Below are positions 48,900 through 60,800 of a DNA stretch of 64,000 bases, piece after piece; the first letter of the stretch is position 1; each line of letters begins with the position of its first letter. The DNA is from Tritrichomonas musculus. Its lineage: Eukaryota; Parabasalia; Tritrichomonadida; Tritrichomonadidae. The DNA lies in assembly GCA_039105265.1 (NCBI GenBank), contig JAPFFF010000001.1, forward strand, positions 1,984,001 through 2,048,000. Reading direction: 5' to 3'. A model generated the notes under the pieces. It was given only the letters and a program-made list of their open reading frames with translations, had not been told where the DNA came from and did not search any database. Position numbers and translations under genes: made by a program.

Positions 48900-49320
48900 T
48901 ATGCTGGTAATAAAAAATGACAAAATTTTATAAATTTTTTTGAAATTTGAATGAATGCTCTTAAATAATTCTTTAGGTTTTATCAAATTTTTTTCCACTC
49001 AAGATCATCAAAAAAAAAAAAAAAAAAAAATGGAAATCGGAATTGACCGGACGGTTATAGGTCACTTTTCACCTTCTATCGTCGGCCAAATATAACTGGA
49101 CGAGTCACTTTTTGAACATGTTTGGTTATTTAGCAATTGAAATTAAATAAAAACGTATTTTTTAATAATTTTTCAAATTAGTCTATTATGCGATTAAAGC
49201 AAACAAATTGCTTATTAGAAAAATCAACTAATATAAATCACTGATAGATATTTCATTGCGCAACTTTCAAGATAATAAATGCTACTGTTCTATTTTTATT
49301 CCAAATTAATAATATTTTTA

Positions 49321-49724
49321 GGACAATCGTTTTTTTCTACGCCACTTTTTGAATGGTTTTTCTATCCATGAATATTCATGGAAAGTAAAAAACCGCCATC
49401 TTAAGGTGAAATTTAACTTACTCTGTTAAGAAAATTAACCAAAAAAATCGTAAATTTAAATTTTCTCTTAAAATTATAACTATTTACTTTTTTTGATATA
49501 ATTTTTATTTATTTTTACATAATTTTTCAGGAATATACGCACCAGTGATCACCACAGGGCTGCGCGAAGCCGAATCAGGCTCCTTGAATTGCTGGATGAA
49601 TCGGGAAGCCATTTGAACTAAATATTTATGCATTATTTAGCAAAAATTGAATAAAAAATGTATAATAAAGTATTCAAAAAGTTTAAAAGTTTTCAAAAAG
49701 TGGCGTAGAAAAATACGATTCCCC
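49321..49724 (+). mobile_element. MITE, full copy, nested
   Basis: 404 bp, the reverse orientation of the 43,405 copy. Ends are GGACAATCG and CGATTCCCC. It is flanked by perfect 9-bp duplications ATATTTTTA (49,312-49,320 and 49,725-49,733). The core GGAATATACGCACCAGTGAT matches the other copies. It inserted into the 3.1-kb TIR element. Confidence 0.92.
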
Positions 49725-50480
49725 ATATTTTTATAACTAATATAAAGCTCAAAGATAAACAAAGTTATAAAAATACAGAAAACAAACAATAAAATAATAA
49801 AGAACTATTACTCTTCATTTAAATTTTTGATTTTGCAATTTAAACAAATGAGATTTTTTCAAATGCAGAGTTTTACTAGTAAACATCATTTTTTATTTCA
49901 TTATTTATATTTATTCATATATATTACTTTTATTATGCGTTATGATGCCATTTTTCTTGATTTTTTTTTTTTCAAAATTTAATCAAATCGGCAATTATAT
50001 TTAATTTTCCTCTTATATTTAAGCTTTATGGTTTATAATATATTTATTTAATAATAATATTTCTCATACCAATCAAGAAAATTTTTTTTGCTCTGATTTT
50101 TTAAAATCAATAAGCGGTGCGGACCGGGTGAAGTGATTTAGATTCGCACCAAAATTTGTATATATTAATTATTTTTTATGAGCATTATAATGATATAATT
50201 TTTTTTTATTTTCGTCCACGGGGCCGACTTGTGGGGATATATGATTTTTTTTCTGAGGTAGAAAAATATAAACTACTGAAAAAAAATATGTAAACTATAG
50301 AAATAATGTAATTAATAGAAAAATCTATTATTTAGAAGAAAAAAAGTAATAAAAACATGATAAAAATCATTTTTATGCTATTTAAAAAAAAGTATCTCGT
50401 TTGTTATTATTTAATTATTAATGTATGATATAGTTTCCACTTAAATTGGCACAAAAAAAAATTGAGAATATGAAAATGGG

Positions 50481-50743
50481 TACCGTCAATTGAAAAACCT
50501 TAGGGTATACTCAATTAACCTTAGAGAATATTGTATACTTCTCAGAAATTGCTTCAAAAAATTATATAAAAACATTTTAAAAAGTGAAAACAATAAACAG
50601 TCTGTTCTTAACGTATTTTTATTTTTGGAACTTTTTATATAAGAAGTTTTTTCATTTTAACAAATTTTGAATGTGTTTCTGAGAAGTATACAATATTCCC
50701 TAAGGTTAATTGAGTATGCCCTAAGGTTCTTCAATTGACGGTA
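50481..50743. repeat. foldback element with 68-bp arms
   Basis: Left arm 50,481-50,548 starts TACCGTCAATTGAAAAACCT. The right arm 50,676-50,743 is its inverse with three mismatches. The loop is 127 bases. It would form a long cruciform or RNA hairpin. Located inside the 3.1-kb TIR element. Confidence 0.9.
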
Positions 50744-51105
50744 AATATTTTTTTTTGAACTTTTTAGATTTTTTCCCCTCAATTTTTTTCTTTGTATATT
50801 TGTTCACAAATAGTTGAACTTTTTAGATTTTTTCCTCTCAATTTGGATTTTTTTAAAAAAGCTAAAAAGCATGAAAATAAGTAAATATATTATAAAAATA
50901 CCCCGTTTTCCCCTCGACGTTGCAGAATAGCAGAAAAGTGACATTTTCATTCAATTTTTCAATTAAAAATAATGAAAAATTTTATATTTTTCTTTCAATT
51001 TTTATCACCCTCTCAATTTACGTTGTTGAGTTTTAAAAGTGAATTTACTCTCTCAATAATCTTTCAGTTCTTTCGGTATTTAAGAAATATATTAGTTACA
51101 TATAG

Positions 51106-52001
51106 GTGCATCTGATGAATATAATATCTTCATTTTTTCAAAAAAAAAAAATATTCAAAATATATCGATATTTTTTTATCATATCAAGTAAAGCCTGCAA
51201 TCGTTTTCCATTATGTTTTCTCGCTAATGCTTTATATATTTATCCAAAAAGAAAAGGTTTAAATTTTTCGCGTCTCAAAAAGTGGGAGATATTATCAATT
51301 TTCTCAATCAATATTTAGTTTTTTGGAAATATTTTCAGCAATTTAATTAATCATCATGTACTCTATTTAAATATATAAGAGATAAAAGATTTTAATTTTT
51401 TCGTTGTAATAAGATGTTTTGCAAATCTTTATAAAAATGAAAATAAAGAGCAAAAAGCATACCATCAGGCATAAATTCTTTTATTCTTTTGATTTATTAC
51501 TATTTTAGCATTTCAAAAAAAAATGATATTATTATTGATAAATTATAATCAATGTAAAATGGAAATAGTATTACAATCATTCATAATCTTTAATTATAAT
51601 ACAAATTAAAATCAAATGTTTAATAAAAACTCATAACAATAAAAAAATAAAAAAAAAATATTAAAAAATATAGAATAATGTTTTAAAAAAATAAATGAAA
51701 ACGATTACATAGATAAAATAAATGCGAGTAAAATTAGAATGAGTCATAATTAATGGCTCTATAGTACAAATTATGAAGATAAAAATAATTTGTGAAAAAT
51801 CATTAAAATAGCATATCGTGTAAAAGTACAAACTGAGGGAAGGTTGATTTGAAGTTTAATTTAGGTTTATTTGAAATTTCTAAGGATTTGAATATGTCGA
51901 TCTGTTAAAAACATCAAAAAATATATAAAAATGAGCATTTCAAAATAAGGAAAGCTGTTTAAATGAGGTCAGGATCAAAGAAATAAAGAAATTGAAACGA
52001 A
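51106..52001. other. non-coding interior of the TIR element
   Basis: Only a 70-residue frame at 51,106-51,318 without recognisable motifs; treated as chance. The remainder is A/T-rich. Confidence 0.45.
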
Positions 52002-52504
52002 TTTTTATTTAATTTCAATTGCTAAATAACCAAACATGTTCAAAAAGTGACTCGTCCAGTTATATTTGGCCTACGATAGAAGGTGAAGATTGACCTATAA
52101 CCGTCCGGTCAATTCCGATTTCCAAAAAAAAAAAAAAAAAACAAGATGAATAATTTGTGTTTATTTTAATGGAATGAATATATTTATAATTCCTAATTTG
52201 GTTTTGAGCAAAAATGAAACTCCAGATAATCTTACGGTAGCTATTTTAAATGTTTTTACCGTTTTTAAAACGTTTCCATGGAAACGATTATTGCTTTCAT
52301 CACTTTCACTAATTTTTTTTACTCATAGTATTAAAATAAAGATCAATATCGATTTATAAAAATAATACGTTTATATTTTTTTTTACTCAAAGTATTTTTT
52401 GCAAAAGTTCAAAAAGTTTCAAATTTTTTTTCTGATGTATGATTCAAGGTTAATATTAACCTTAACCTCCTGGATCAATAAGTATCGGTGGCGATAAGTA
52501 TTTC

Positions 52505-52505
<1 letters not shown>

Positions 52506-52548
<43 letters not shown>
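52506..52548. repeat. 43-base poly(A) tract
   Basis: Uninterrupted A run preceded by AGTATTTCC. The A runs at the ends of the 3.1-kb element and at 19.4 kb are similar but shorter. Confidence 0.9.
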
Positions 52549-52550
<2 letters not shown>

Positions 52551-52594
52551 CATGCCATTATGATTTAAAACTCAAATTTAATTCATTATATATT

Positions 52595-53800
52595 TATTTT
52601 TTTCTTGAGTGAATTCGTCTCATTATTTGTTTTCTTTTATATTTCAAATTTGATTCCATTTTTCTGTCACTATCACTGCTACTTTTATCTTCATCATCAG
52701 ATGACTTATGTCTTTGCTTTGATTTTATATCATTTCTTATAACATCATCATTATACATCTACCTCTACAACCATATACGATTGAAATGATTCACGGGACG
52801 ATTATTGCTTTCATCACTTTCACTATCATCAGAATCCGAAGACTGTTTTTTAATTATGTCTTTCATTCCAAAATTCATCTTTCTATTCCTGTTTCTTTCA
52901 CTTGCTTTTGGCATTGGCAAGTTCATGAAATTTTCATTACCAGGCAATTGATGGAACATGTCCCTGAAGTTTCCACACTGTTCAAGAATATGAAATCTCA
53001 GCATTGAGAATAAATAATTCTTTTCCCATTTTGGGAAATTTTCTTTTCTGCAAGAAAGTTCAATGTCACGATGTTGCTCATCACCATTGTAAAGATCGAG
53101 CATCAAATATTTCATGAATTTGGAGCGGTTATTTTCTTTTCCTAGTTGTTCAAATAAATTCAAAACAGGATCTTTCAATTCAGAACATTTAAGAGACTCT
53201 TTTGCATTTGAAATAACATCAATTAAAGATTTCATATATTTCATGTCTTTGAAATTCATCATTGAATTTTGGTCAGTTTCATACAACTTTTTAATTTCAT
53301 TTATCAAAAAAGTTTGAATTTTGGTCAAAATTCAAATTGATTTGGAATTGTTCTGTTTGTTCATTCTTTTTCAATGGAATCATCAGATTGGTTGCCGATC
53401 CATTATATAAAATAAGGTGAAACTTCACCATTAACAGTCAAGACATACAAATGAGAAATTTCAGCAATCAAGTTTGAAATGTATTTGATGAATATTGTTC
53501 CAACCATTGATGCATCTGGACAATAACCGTAAACACATTTACCAATTTCAACAATTTCTTCAAGCAAATTAGCATCAATATTATATTATAACCGAAAGTA
53601 GAAATCGAGAACTTTACATCAACATCTCTATTTTTCTTCGAGAGTTGGTATCAAAGCCATTGGTGGATGAATGTTAAGTTGTCCGTCTGTGAAAACTAAT
53701 AAAGAAGTATTCATTTTATTTTGTTGTTTCTTCTTTTGTTGCTTGATTACTTCATCGATTCCTTTGTGGATTCCCAAAGGTTTGTCAATTCACATCAAAC
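52595..53800 (-). pseudogene. von Willebrand factor A-domain protein, broken
   Basis: Minus-strand pieces in order. ~53,795-53,640 reads DKPLGIHKGIDEVIKQQ, then NTSLLVFTDGQLNIHPPMALIPTL (VWA strand with a TDG metal-site block). ~53,630-53,410 reads DVDVKFSISTFGYNI, then ANLLEEIVEIGKCVYGYCPDASMVGTIFI. The frame 53,328-52,765 (187 residues) is a helical C-terminal domain ending in a Ser/Asp tail. In the same frame, after two stops at ~52,760, a basic/acidic tail continues to ~52,600. VWA proteins mediate metal-dependent protein interactions. Stops and frame changes make this a pseudogene. Confidence 0.65.
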
Positions 53801-53879
53801 AGCAATGATGGAGACTGGTAAACGGTTAACAATGTTTTGCTGTTTGATATGAGGATCCACAAAAAAAAGTTGAAGGAAT

Positions 53880-53930
53880 AGATTTTAAATCAAAAATCAC
53901 AAATTCTTCTTCTGTAACAAAATTTGAATG
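53880..53930 (+). pseudogene. tiny BspA repeat fragment
   Basis: AAAATCACAAATTCTTCTTC followed by TGTAACAAAATTTGA matches about half of one 69-bp BspA unit (KITNSSSVTKFE). It is a stray fragment without gene context. Confidence 0.5.
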
Positions 53931-55508
53931 GTTTTACAATGAAAATAAATCAGCAACGATCATTTTACATTCAATTTTACAGATTTTATTTGTTATTTCT
54001 GAGCTGAAGAAGAAGAATTTTCAGAAAATTATGTTATAAATAAGTATATTTCGATAAGATAAAACATAAAGTATAGAGTAATTCTTTTAGACCCATTTTT
54101 TGAAAATATTTTAATAATTCAATAAATTATCATTTTTGAATATTTTCTTTAATTTCATGTTTACTTAGTTATAAAATATCATTTATTGTTACATTCAGCG
54201 GTTTATTCCAGTGATTAATCAATATATTCAGATTTTTTTCTAATTTGATATAAAAAATTAAGGGTATAGTTTAAATTATTTTTTGATGTAATTCAGAAGA
54301 TTTTATATTTTTATATTTAATTCAATATTGAATTAAAAATATATTCATTCTCAATTTACTATTTTTTATGAGATATGCCTAAACATGAATATCATGAGTT
54401 GCTTTAAACATTTAGCAATTTTAAAATAGCCAAAGATATGATAAATATTAATATAAATCAAAATTTTAAAATCTTAAAATAGTATAGTATATTATTTTAA
54501 ATAATATAATGGAAGTAAAAATAAAAAAAGAATATCATTATGTAACAAACTAATGCCACTATTTTTTTACGTTAATGATTCACTAACCAAATAAATTTAA
54601 ATTCAATGTAAAATCAAGATTAAACTTCCATTATAAGAGCAGATCTTCATGGATTTTAATTCTAAATCATATGAAGCTGACATTTACTTAGTATCTAACT
54701 AAAATAGAAATAATTAGTCAAGATATTTATCTTAAAATATAAAAAATGAGAAAATTTCTGAGAATATCAAGATCTATATCAGAAAATAAATGATATAGTC
54801 GATTGCTATTTGAAAACAAGAGCAAATGAAATAAAATGAAATTTGAAAAAAATAAAAAAGTTGTTTTCAATGAGTGTTTTTTATTTATTCAGGTACTTTT
54901 TGTATGAATATTTTGCTTTTTGTTTGATATTGGTAGTTTTTCAAAGATTTTAACGTAATTTTAAGACGTTAATTTTTATGAAAATTTGGTGTTCAAAACG
55001 TTTAATACACAATTTTAAAGAACTTGGTGAGCTTTATGCGAGACAAACGAATACATATTACGCAATTTTGAGTAAAAAAAAGAATAACGATTAGAAATAT
55101 GAAATTGACCTACAAAAAATGGTCAAATAAAAAGATCTGACAAAATATTTTTCCTCTATTTATTTTTTAATTTTTAATATAAAGTTAAGATGTACGTAAA
55201 AAATTGTCTGACCAGTTTTTTTTATTTGTTCCAAAAAAATTTCTATACCTAATTATGATTCAAAACTCAATAACAACAAAAGGAAAAAATAAGGGTAGAC
55301 AGTCTTTTCCTATCAAAGGTATTTTCTATAACTTTGCTATAATAAAATATATTTCATAATAATTATAAATATATTCTTTATTTTAAATTTTAACGGTAAA
55401 AATTAAGATATATCTATTTTAATAATAATAATTAATTCTATGATTTATTGATCGTCGTCATAAAAATATTGACCTTTCAGGAAAATTGTGAATATTTTTT
55501 TTTAATGT
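53931..55508. other. non-coding stretch
   Basis: About 1.6 kb of A/T-rich sequence with no gene, RNA or repeat family member that I can support. Confidence 0.5.
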
Positions 55509-55521
55509 TCAATTCAGTTAG

Positions 55522-55683
55522 ATGATTACGCGTTCTCAAACTCCATCAACTTTAATAATTGAAGTTGAAGAAAGTAAAGTAAAAGCTAGTACAAATATAC
55601 AACCCGAAGATTCTGATGATGAACAAGACAATGAAGAGGATAGAGTTCGAAGCATCATCAAAGACATTGAAGAAAAAGATTAA
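55522..55683 (+). CDS. small acidic protein, 53 residues
   Basis: ATG at 55,522 to TAA at 55,683. MITRSQTPSTLIIEVEESKV leads into an acidic region (PEDSDDEQDNEEDR) and a short helix RSIIKDIEEKD. A TCA word (55,509-55,511) lies just upstream in the usual initiator position. Codon usage and the clean acidic design make it more gene-like than the surroundings. Function unknown. Confidence 0.45.
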   Translation: MITRSQTPSTLIIEVEESKVKASTNIQPEDSDDEQDNEEDRVRSIIKDIEEKD

Positions 55684-56193
55684 TGTGATGGAAGTCACCA
55701 TTTTTCTTTTAATTTCTTTCATTCAATAATTTAAAATAAAAAATAATTTTGATAACTAACAAATTTGATATAGAAAATCATTTTTAATCATGAAGATTTA
55801 CCAAAAAAGTGACTCTGAATGATTTATTTTAGCAAATTGCATAATTGATCATAATACAACATATGAAAATTATAAATAAGAATTGAAAAATTAGAAATAT
55901 TTAAAGCTAATTATTTATTAAAACAATAAATTGTTATTTTTTTTTTTTTTTTTTTCAGATTAAATTCTGATATGAAATACAATAAGCTGAATGCCAACAG
56001 AAAATAAACTAATAATAATTAGAAATAGAGTAATTCGCCATAACATAAAAAATAATATAGATTAACCCTCATTAATTTAGATACAAGACCAATCAGTTAA
56101 AAAAAAAGAATTGTGTTTCCTATTAAGTTATATGTTTTATAAAAAAAGAAAATTATATTAAAATGAGTAAATAATTTCTTACATTTGCTAGAG
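55684..56193. other. non-coding
   Basis: A/T-rich, with an 18-T run at about 55,939-55,956. Nothing recognised. Confidence 0.5.
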
Positions 56194-56397
56194 ATGACTC
56201 AATTTGAAGATAATTATAATTTTGAATGCAATTATTATGAAATAATGAATAAATTATCGTACAATTCTGTAGATAAATCTATTAATTTGTATGATTTTTC
56301 ATATATTTGGTTGTTAATTGTGAAAAAAATAATCAATCTTCATTGCGAAAAACTCACCGTTAAAAACTTCACGAAAATTTTACACCACCTTCTATAG
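56194..56397 (+). CDS. short hypothetical frame
   Basis: 67 residues from ATG 56,194 (MTQFEDNYNFECNYYEIMNK ... KNFTKILHHLL). Helical, resembling heads of trichomonad BTB/ankyrin proteins, but too short to assign. It may be a gene fragment. Confidence 0.3.
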   Translation: MTQFEDNYNFECNYYEIMNKLSYNSVDKSINLYDFSYIWLLIVKKIINLHCEKLTVKNFTKILHHLL

Positions 56398-57785
56398 CAA
56401 AAACACTTTGGTATTAACTCTGCAAAACTGCATTCCTATGATACATTTTGGAAAAATAAGGATTTCAAATTTGAAGGAAAATGATGTAAAGCTTTCAATT
56501 TTGGAAAATAAGAATTAATATATCTCATTACTTTATAAATTATTTCTGCATATAATTGAATTTATATCTTAAGAAATAGTTTATATTTTTTGAAATCAAA
56601 ATAAATAGATGAATAAATTAATATTGAGGATTTTTTTGTTTTTAAAATTGTTAACGGAATACTGTCTACCCTTCTAAAAAATAAGAAAAACATCTCAACT
56701 AATATTTATATTTTAGCAAATATTAAAATATTTACTGATATTTCCAATTATATATTCACATCCAGCAAATTATTTTAAACAATTATTGGTAAATTGTTAA
56801 ATATTTGATTATGTTAAAAATCTATCTAAAAGTTTGTAATTATGTATGATATATTGTGAAATCATTAAATCTACTAACTTTGAGTTGTTATATCAAGATC
56901 TCTAAATCAAGTTATTTAAAAAAATACTCTATTTTCGAAATTCTCTCAAATTCTACAATTATAGATATCAAAATGTCAAAGGATGTAAAAACAAAAAAAT
57001 ATAATATACGATATTATAAATAGAAATCTTATATTATGCTCGATATATTAAATATTAATATTTTATACATATATTCAAATTTGACTGTATAAAATCATAT
57101 AAAATAAAATCTCAGAAAATTGAGAATCATTCAAAAAAGAATTCAAAAAAAAAAACTTAAAGAACCAGAGAAATGATTTCTCGCATTTTTTGAAATTTTA
57201 TTAGATAAATCGCAATAACATTTAAAATTATTAGTTTTGTACGGAGGAAATTTTTTTTTGTTGAGTCTTTTTCAATATCTCAAATAATTATTAGAAAATA
57301 ATTAATTTAGAATAAAATAAAAAAAATCCTCCGGACATTTCTTTGTGCACATTCTAATTTTATAAAAAGAATTTAAAAAAAAGCAACAGAAAAAAATTTT
57401 TTCTCATATCGAATAAGCCCACTTTTTCAACTATACCCTTAAATTATAATTTCAATATATTTTTTACATATATAAAAAATCAATGAAACTTTAAAATATC
57501 ATGTTTTAATAAACTTAACCAAACATTTATCTGCATTTTCATTTAAAATATTAAAAATTAAAAAGTATGATCATTATTTGATCTTTTGAATAGATCTGTT
57601 CAAATTATTAACCAAAATATCATTTATTATTATATTTACAGATGTTATGAACCAAAAGATCTGATCTAATTTTGGTATTCTGTTCAGAAATCGCATTTTA
57701 TTAAAACCAAAATTGAATGCAAAATGATTGTTGCTAATTTATTTCCTAAAAAAAAAAATTATTTCCTAAACAACCGTATACATGT
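56398..57785. other. non-coding stretch
   Basis: A/T-rich, no gene supported. The final ~60 bases before 57,845 are the conserved 3' flank shared with the 25,258 gene. Confidence 0.5.
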
Positions 57786-57844
57786 GTAATTGTTTTCTGA
57801 TTTAAAAAGCTCTGATACTCACATTTGAATCACAAATAACAAAG

Positions 57845-60800
57845 CTAATGCATTTCAAAGTGATCATCAAGAAATTCTGTGGCCCGGTCGATTCCATGAT
57901 CTGAAAGATGCTTCAGAATTCGGTATGACTCTTCTCGGTTCCTCTCGCAGCCTTTCCCATAAAACTTCATAATGCCAATGAAATACTCAGAAACTGGATG
58001 CTTCGACGTCCTGATAAGGCAAAAATAATGAAATGACTGTTCATACTGCTGTGATTTATAAAGATCAACAGCGTATTCAATGGGAATTGCAAACTTGCCT
58101 TCTTTGATCAGTGCGCACATGTATTTGTATGTGTTTTCTGTGTCATTTTCTCTCGAGTACCTAACTGCCAATAATTCTTTTTCTGATTCTTCGTGAGAGT
58201 GAGCAGCATCTCGATTTGATTTTTCATTATTTTCAGATGAAGGAATTGGCATTTGCATTTGGAATGGGCAACCTTCGAAAGCGGAATCTCCAATTACGGT
58301 TACTGAAGAAGGAATTGTGATTTGTGTCAGTGAGGAACATCCACTGAATGCGGAATCTCCAATTAAGGTTACTGAAGAAGGAATTGTGATTTGTCTAAGT
58401 GATGAACATCCACTGAATGCATATTCACCAATTTCAGTTACTGAAGAAGGAATTGTGATTTCTGTCAGTGATGAACATCCACTGAATGCAGAAGATCCAA
58501 TTAAGGTTACTGAAGAAGGAATTGTGATTTCTGTCAGTGATGAACATCCACTGAATGCAGAAGATCCAATTAAGGTTACTGAAGAAGGAATTGTGATTTC
58601 TGTAAGTGAGGAACATTTTTCAAATGCAGAAGGATGTATTATTTTTATAAATGAAGGAATGATTATTTGTTCTTTACAATTTTTTGCCCATATAAGTGTA
58701 TCAAAAATTTCGGTATTTGCATCAGATTTATAAACAAGAAATTGGTTTTCAATAAAATTCAATATATTTTTCTTGCATGGAAAAATTGTAATTTGCGTTA
58801 ATGATGGGCATCCAGAGAAAACAGAATCACCAATTTTGGTTACAGATGAAGGAATTTTTATTTCTCTTAGTAATGAACATCTACTGAAAGCATATTTTCC
58901 AATTACAGTTACAGAAGAAGGAATTGTGATTTCTCTCAGTGATGAACATCCACTGAATGCAGATTCATAAATTTTAATCACAGAAGAAGGAATTGTGATT
59001 TCTCTCAGTGATGAACATCCACTGAATGCAGATTCATAAATTTTAATCACAGAAGAAGGAATTGTGATTTCTCTCAGTGATGAACATCCACTGAATGCAG
59101 AATATCCAATTAAGGTTACTGAAGAAGGAATTGTGATTTCTCTCAGTGATGAACATCCATTGAATGCAGAATCTCCAATTACGGTTACTGAAGAAGGAAT
59201 TGTGATTTGTGTCAGTGATGAACATTCACTGAATGCAGAATCTCCAATTACGGTTACTGAAGAAGGAATTGTGATTTGTGTCAGTGATGAACATTCACTG
59301 AATGCGGAATCTCCAATTACGGTTACTGAAGAAGGAATTGTGATTTGTGTCAGTGATGAACATCTATTGAATGCAGAATATCCAATTTCAATTACTGAAG
59401 AAGGAATTGTGATTTGTGTCAGTGATGAACATCCACTGAATGCAGAAGATCCAATTACGGTTACTGAAGAAGGAATTGTGATTTGTGTCAGTGATGAACA
59501 TCCATTGAATGCAGAATATCCAATTACGGTTACTGAAGAAGGAATTGTGATTTGTCTAAGTGATGAACATCCACTGAATGCAGAATCTCCAATTAAGGTT
59601 ACTGAAGAAGGAATTTTGATTTGTGTCAGTGATGAACATCCATTGAATGCAGAATGTCCAATTACGGTTATTGAAGAGGGAATTTTTATTTCTGTCAGTG
59701 ATAAACATCGACTGAAAGCAGATTTAAAAATTCTACATACAGAAGAAGGAATTGTGATTTCTCTCAGTGATGAGCATCTTTTGAATGCAGAATATCCAAT
59801 TGAAGTCACAGAAGAAGGAATTGTGATTTCTCTCAATGATGAGCATCTTTTGAATGCAAAATCTCCAATTGAAGTTACAGAAGAAGGAATTATAATTTTG
59901 GTCAATGATGAACATCCACTGAATCCAGATTCACCAATTTCAGTTACTGAAGAAGGAATTGTGATTTGTGTCAGTGAGGAACATCCACTGAATGCAGATT
60001 CTCCAATTAAGGTTACTGAAGAAGGAATTGTGATTTGTCTAAGTGATGAACATCCACTGAATGCGGAATCTCCAATTACGGTTACTGAAGAAGGAATTGT
60101 GATTTGTCTAAGTGATGAACATCCACTGAATGCATATTCACCAATTTCAGTTACGGAAGAAGGAATTGTGATTTCTGTCAGTGATGAACATCCACTGAAT
60201 GCAGAAGATCCAATTAAGGTTACTGAAGAAGGAATTGTGATTTCTCTCAGTGATGAACATCCACTGAATGCAGATTCATAAATTTTAATCACAGAAGAAG
60301 GAATTGTGATTTCTCTCAGTGATGAACATCCACTGAATGCAGAATATCCAATTAAGGTTACTGAAGAAGGAATTGTGATTTGTGTCAGTGATGAACATCC
60401 ATTGAATGCAGAATCTCCAATTACGGTTACTGAAGAAGGAATTGTGATTTCTGTCAGTGATGAACATCCACTGAATGCGGAATCTCCAATTACGGTTACA
60501 GAAGAAGGAATTGTGATTTCTGTAAGTGAGGAACATTTTTCAAATGCAGAAGGATGTATTATTTTTATAAATGAAGGAATGATTATTTGTTCTTTACAAT
60601 TTTTTGCCCATATAAGTGTATCAAAAATTTCGGTATTTGCATCAGATTTATAAACAAGAAATTGGTTTTCAATAAAATTCAATATATTTTTCTTGCATGG
60701 AAAAATTGTAATTTGCGTTAATGATGGGCATCCAGAGAAAACAGAATCACCAATTTTGGTTACAGAAGAAGGAATTTTTATTTCTCTTAGTAATGAACAT

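Larger units (their letters stand above)
49031..52124. mobile_element. 3.1-kb terminal-inverted-repeat element
   Basis: Arms of ~123 bp (49,031-49,153 and 52,002-52,124), about 96-97% alike as inverted repeats, begin TGGAAATCGGAATTGACCGG at the left. Both ends abut A runs (about 20 on the left, 18 on the right), suggesting insertion into an A tract that was duplicated. No transposase frame is visible inside, so it is non-autonomous or gutted. A MITE and a foldback element are nested in it. Confidence 0.85.

Noticed and set aside
51106-51318. 70-residue frame inside the 3.1-kb TIR element as a transposase remnant
   Set aside because: No transposase motif; composition is what A/T-rich non-coding DNA gives.
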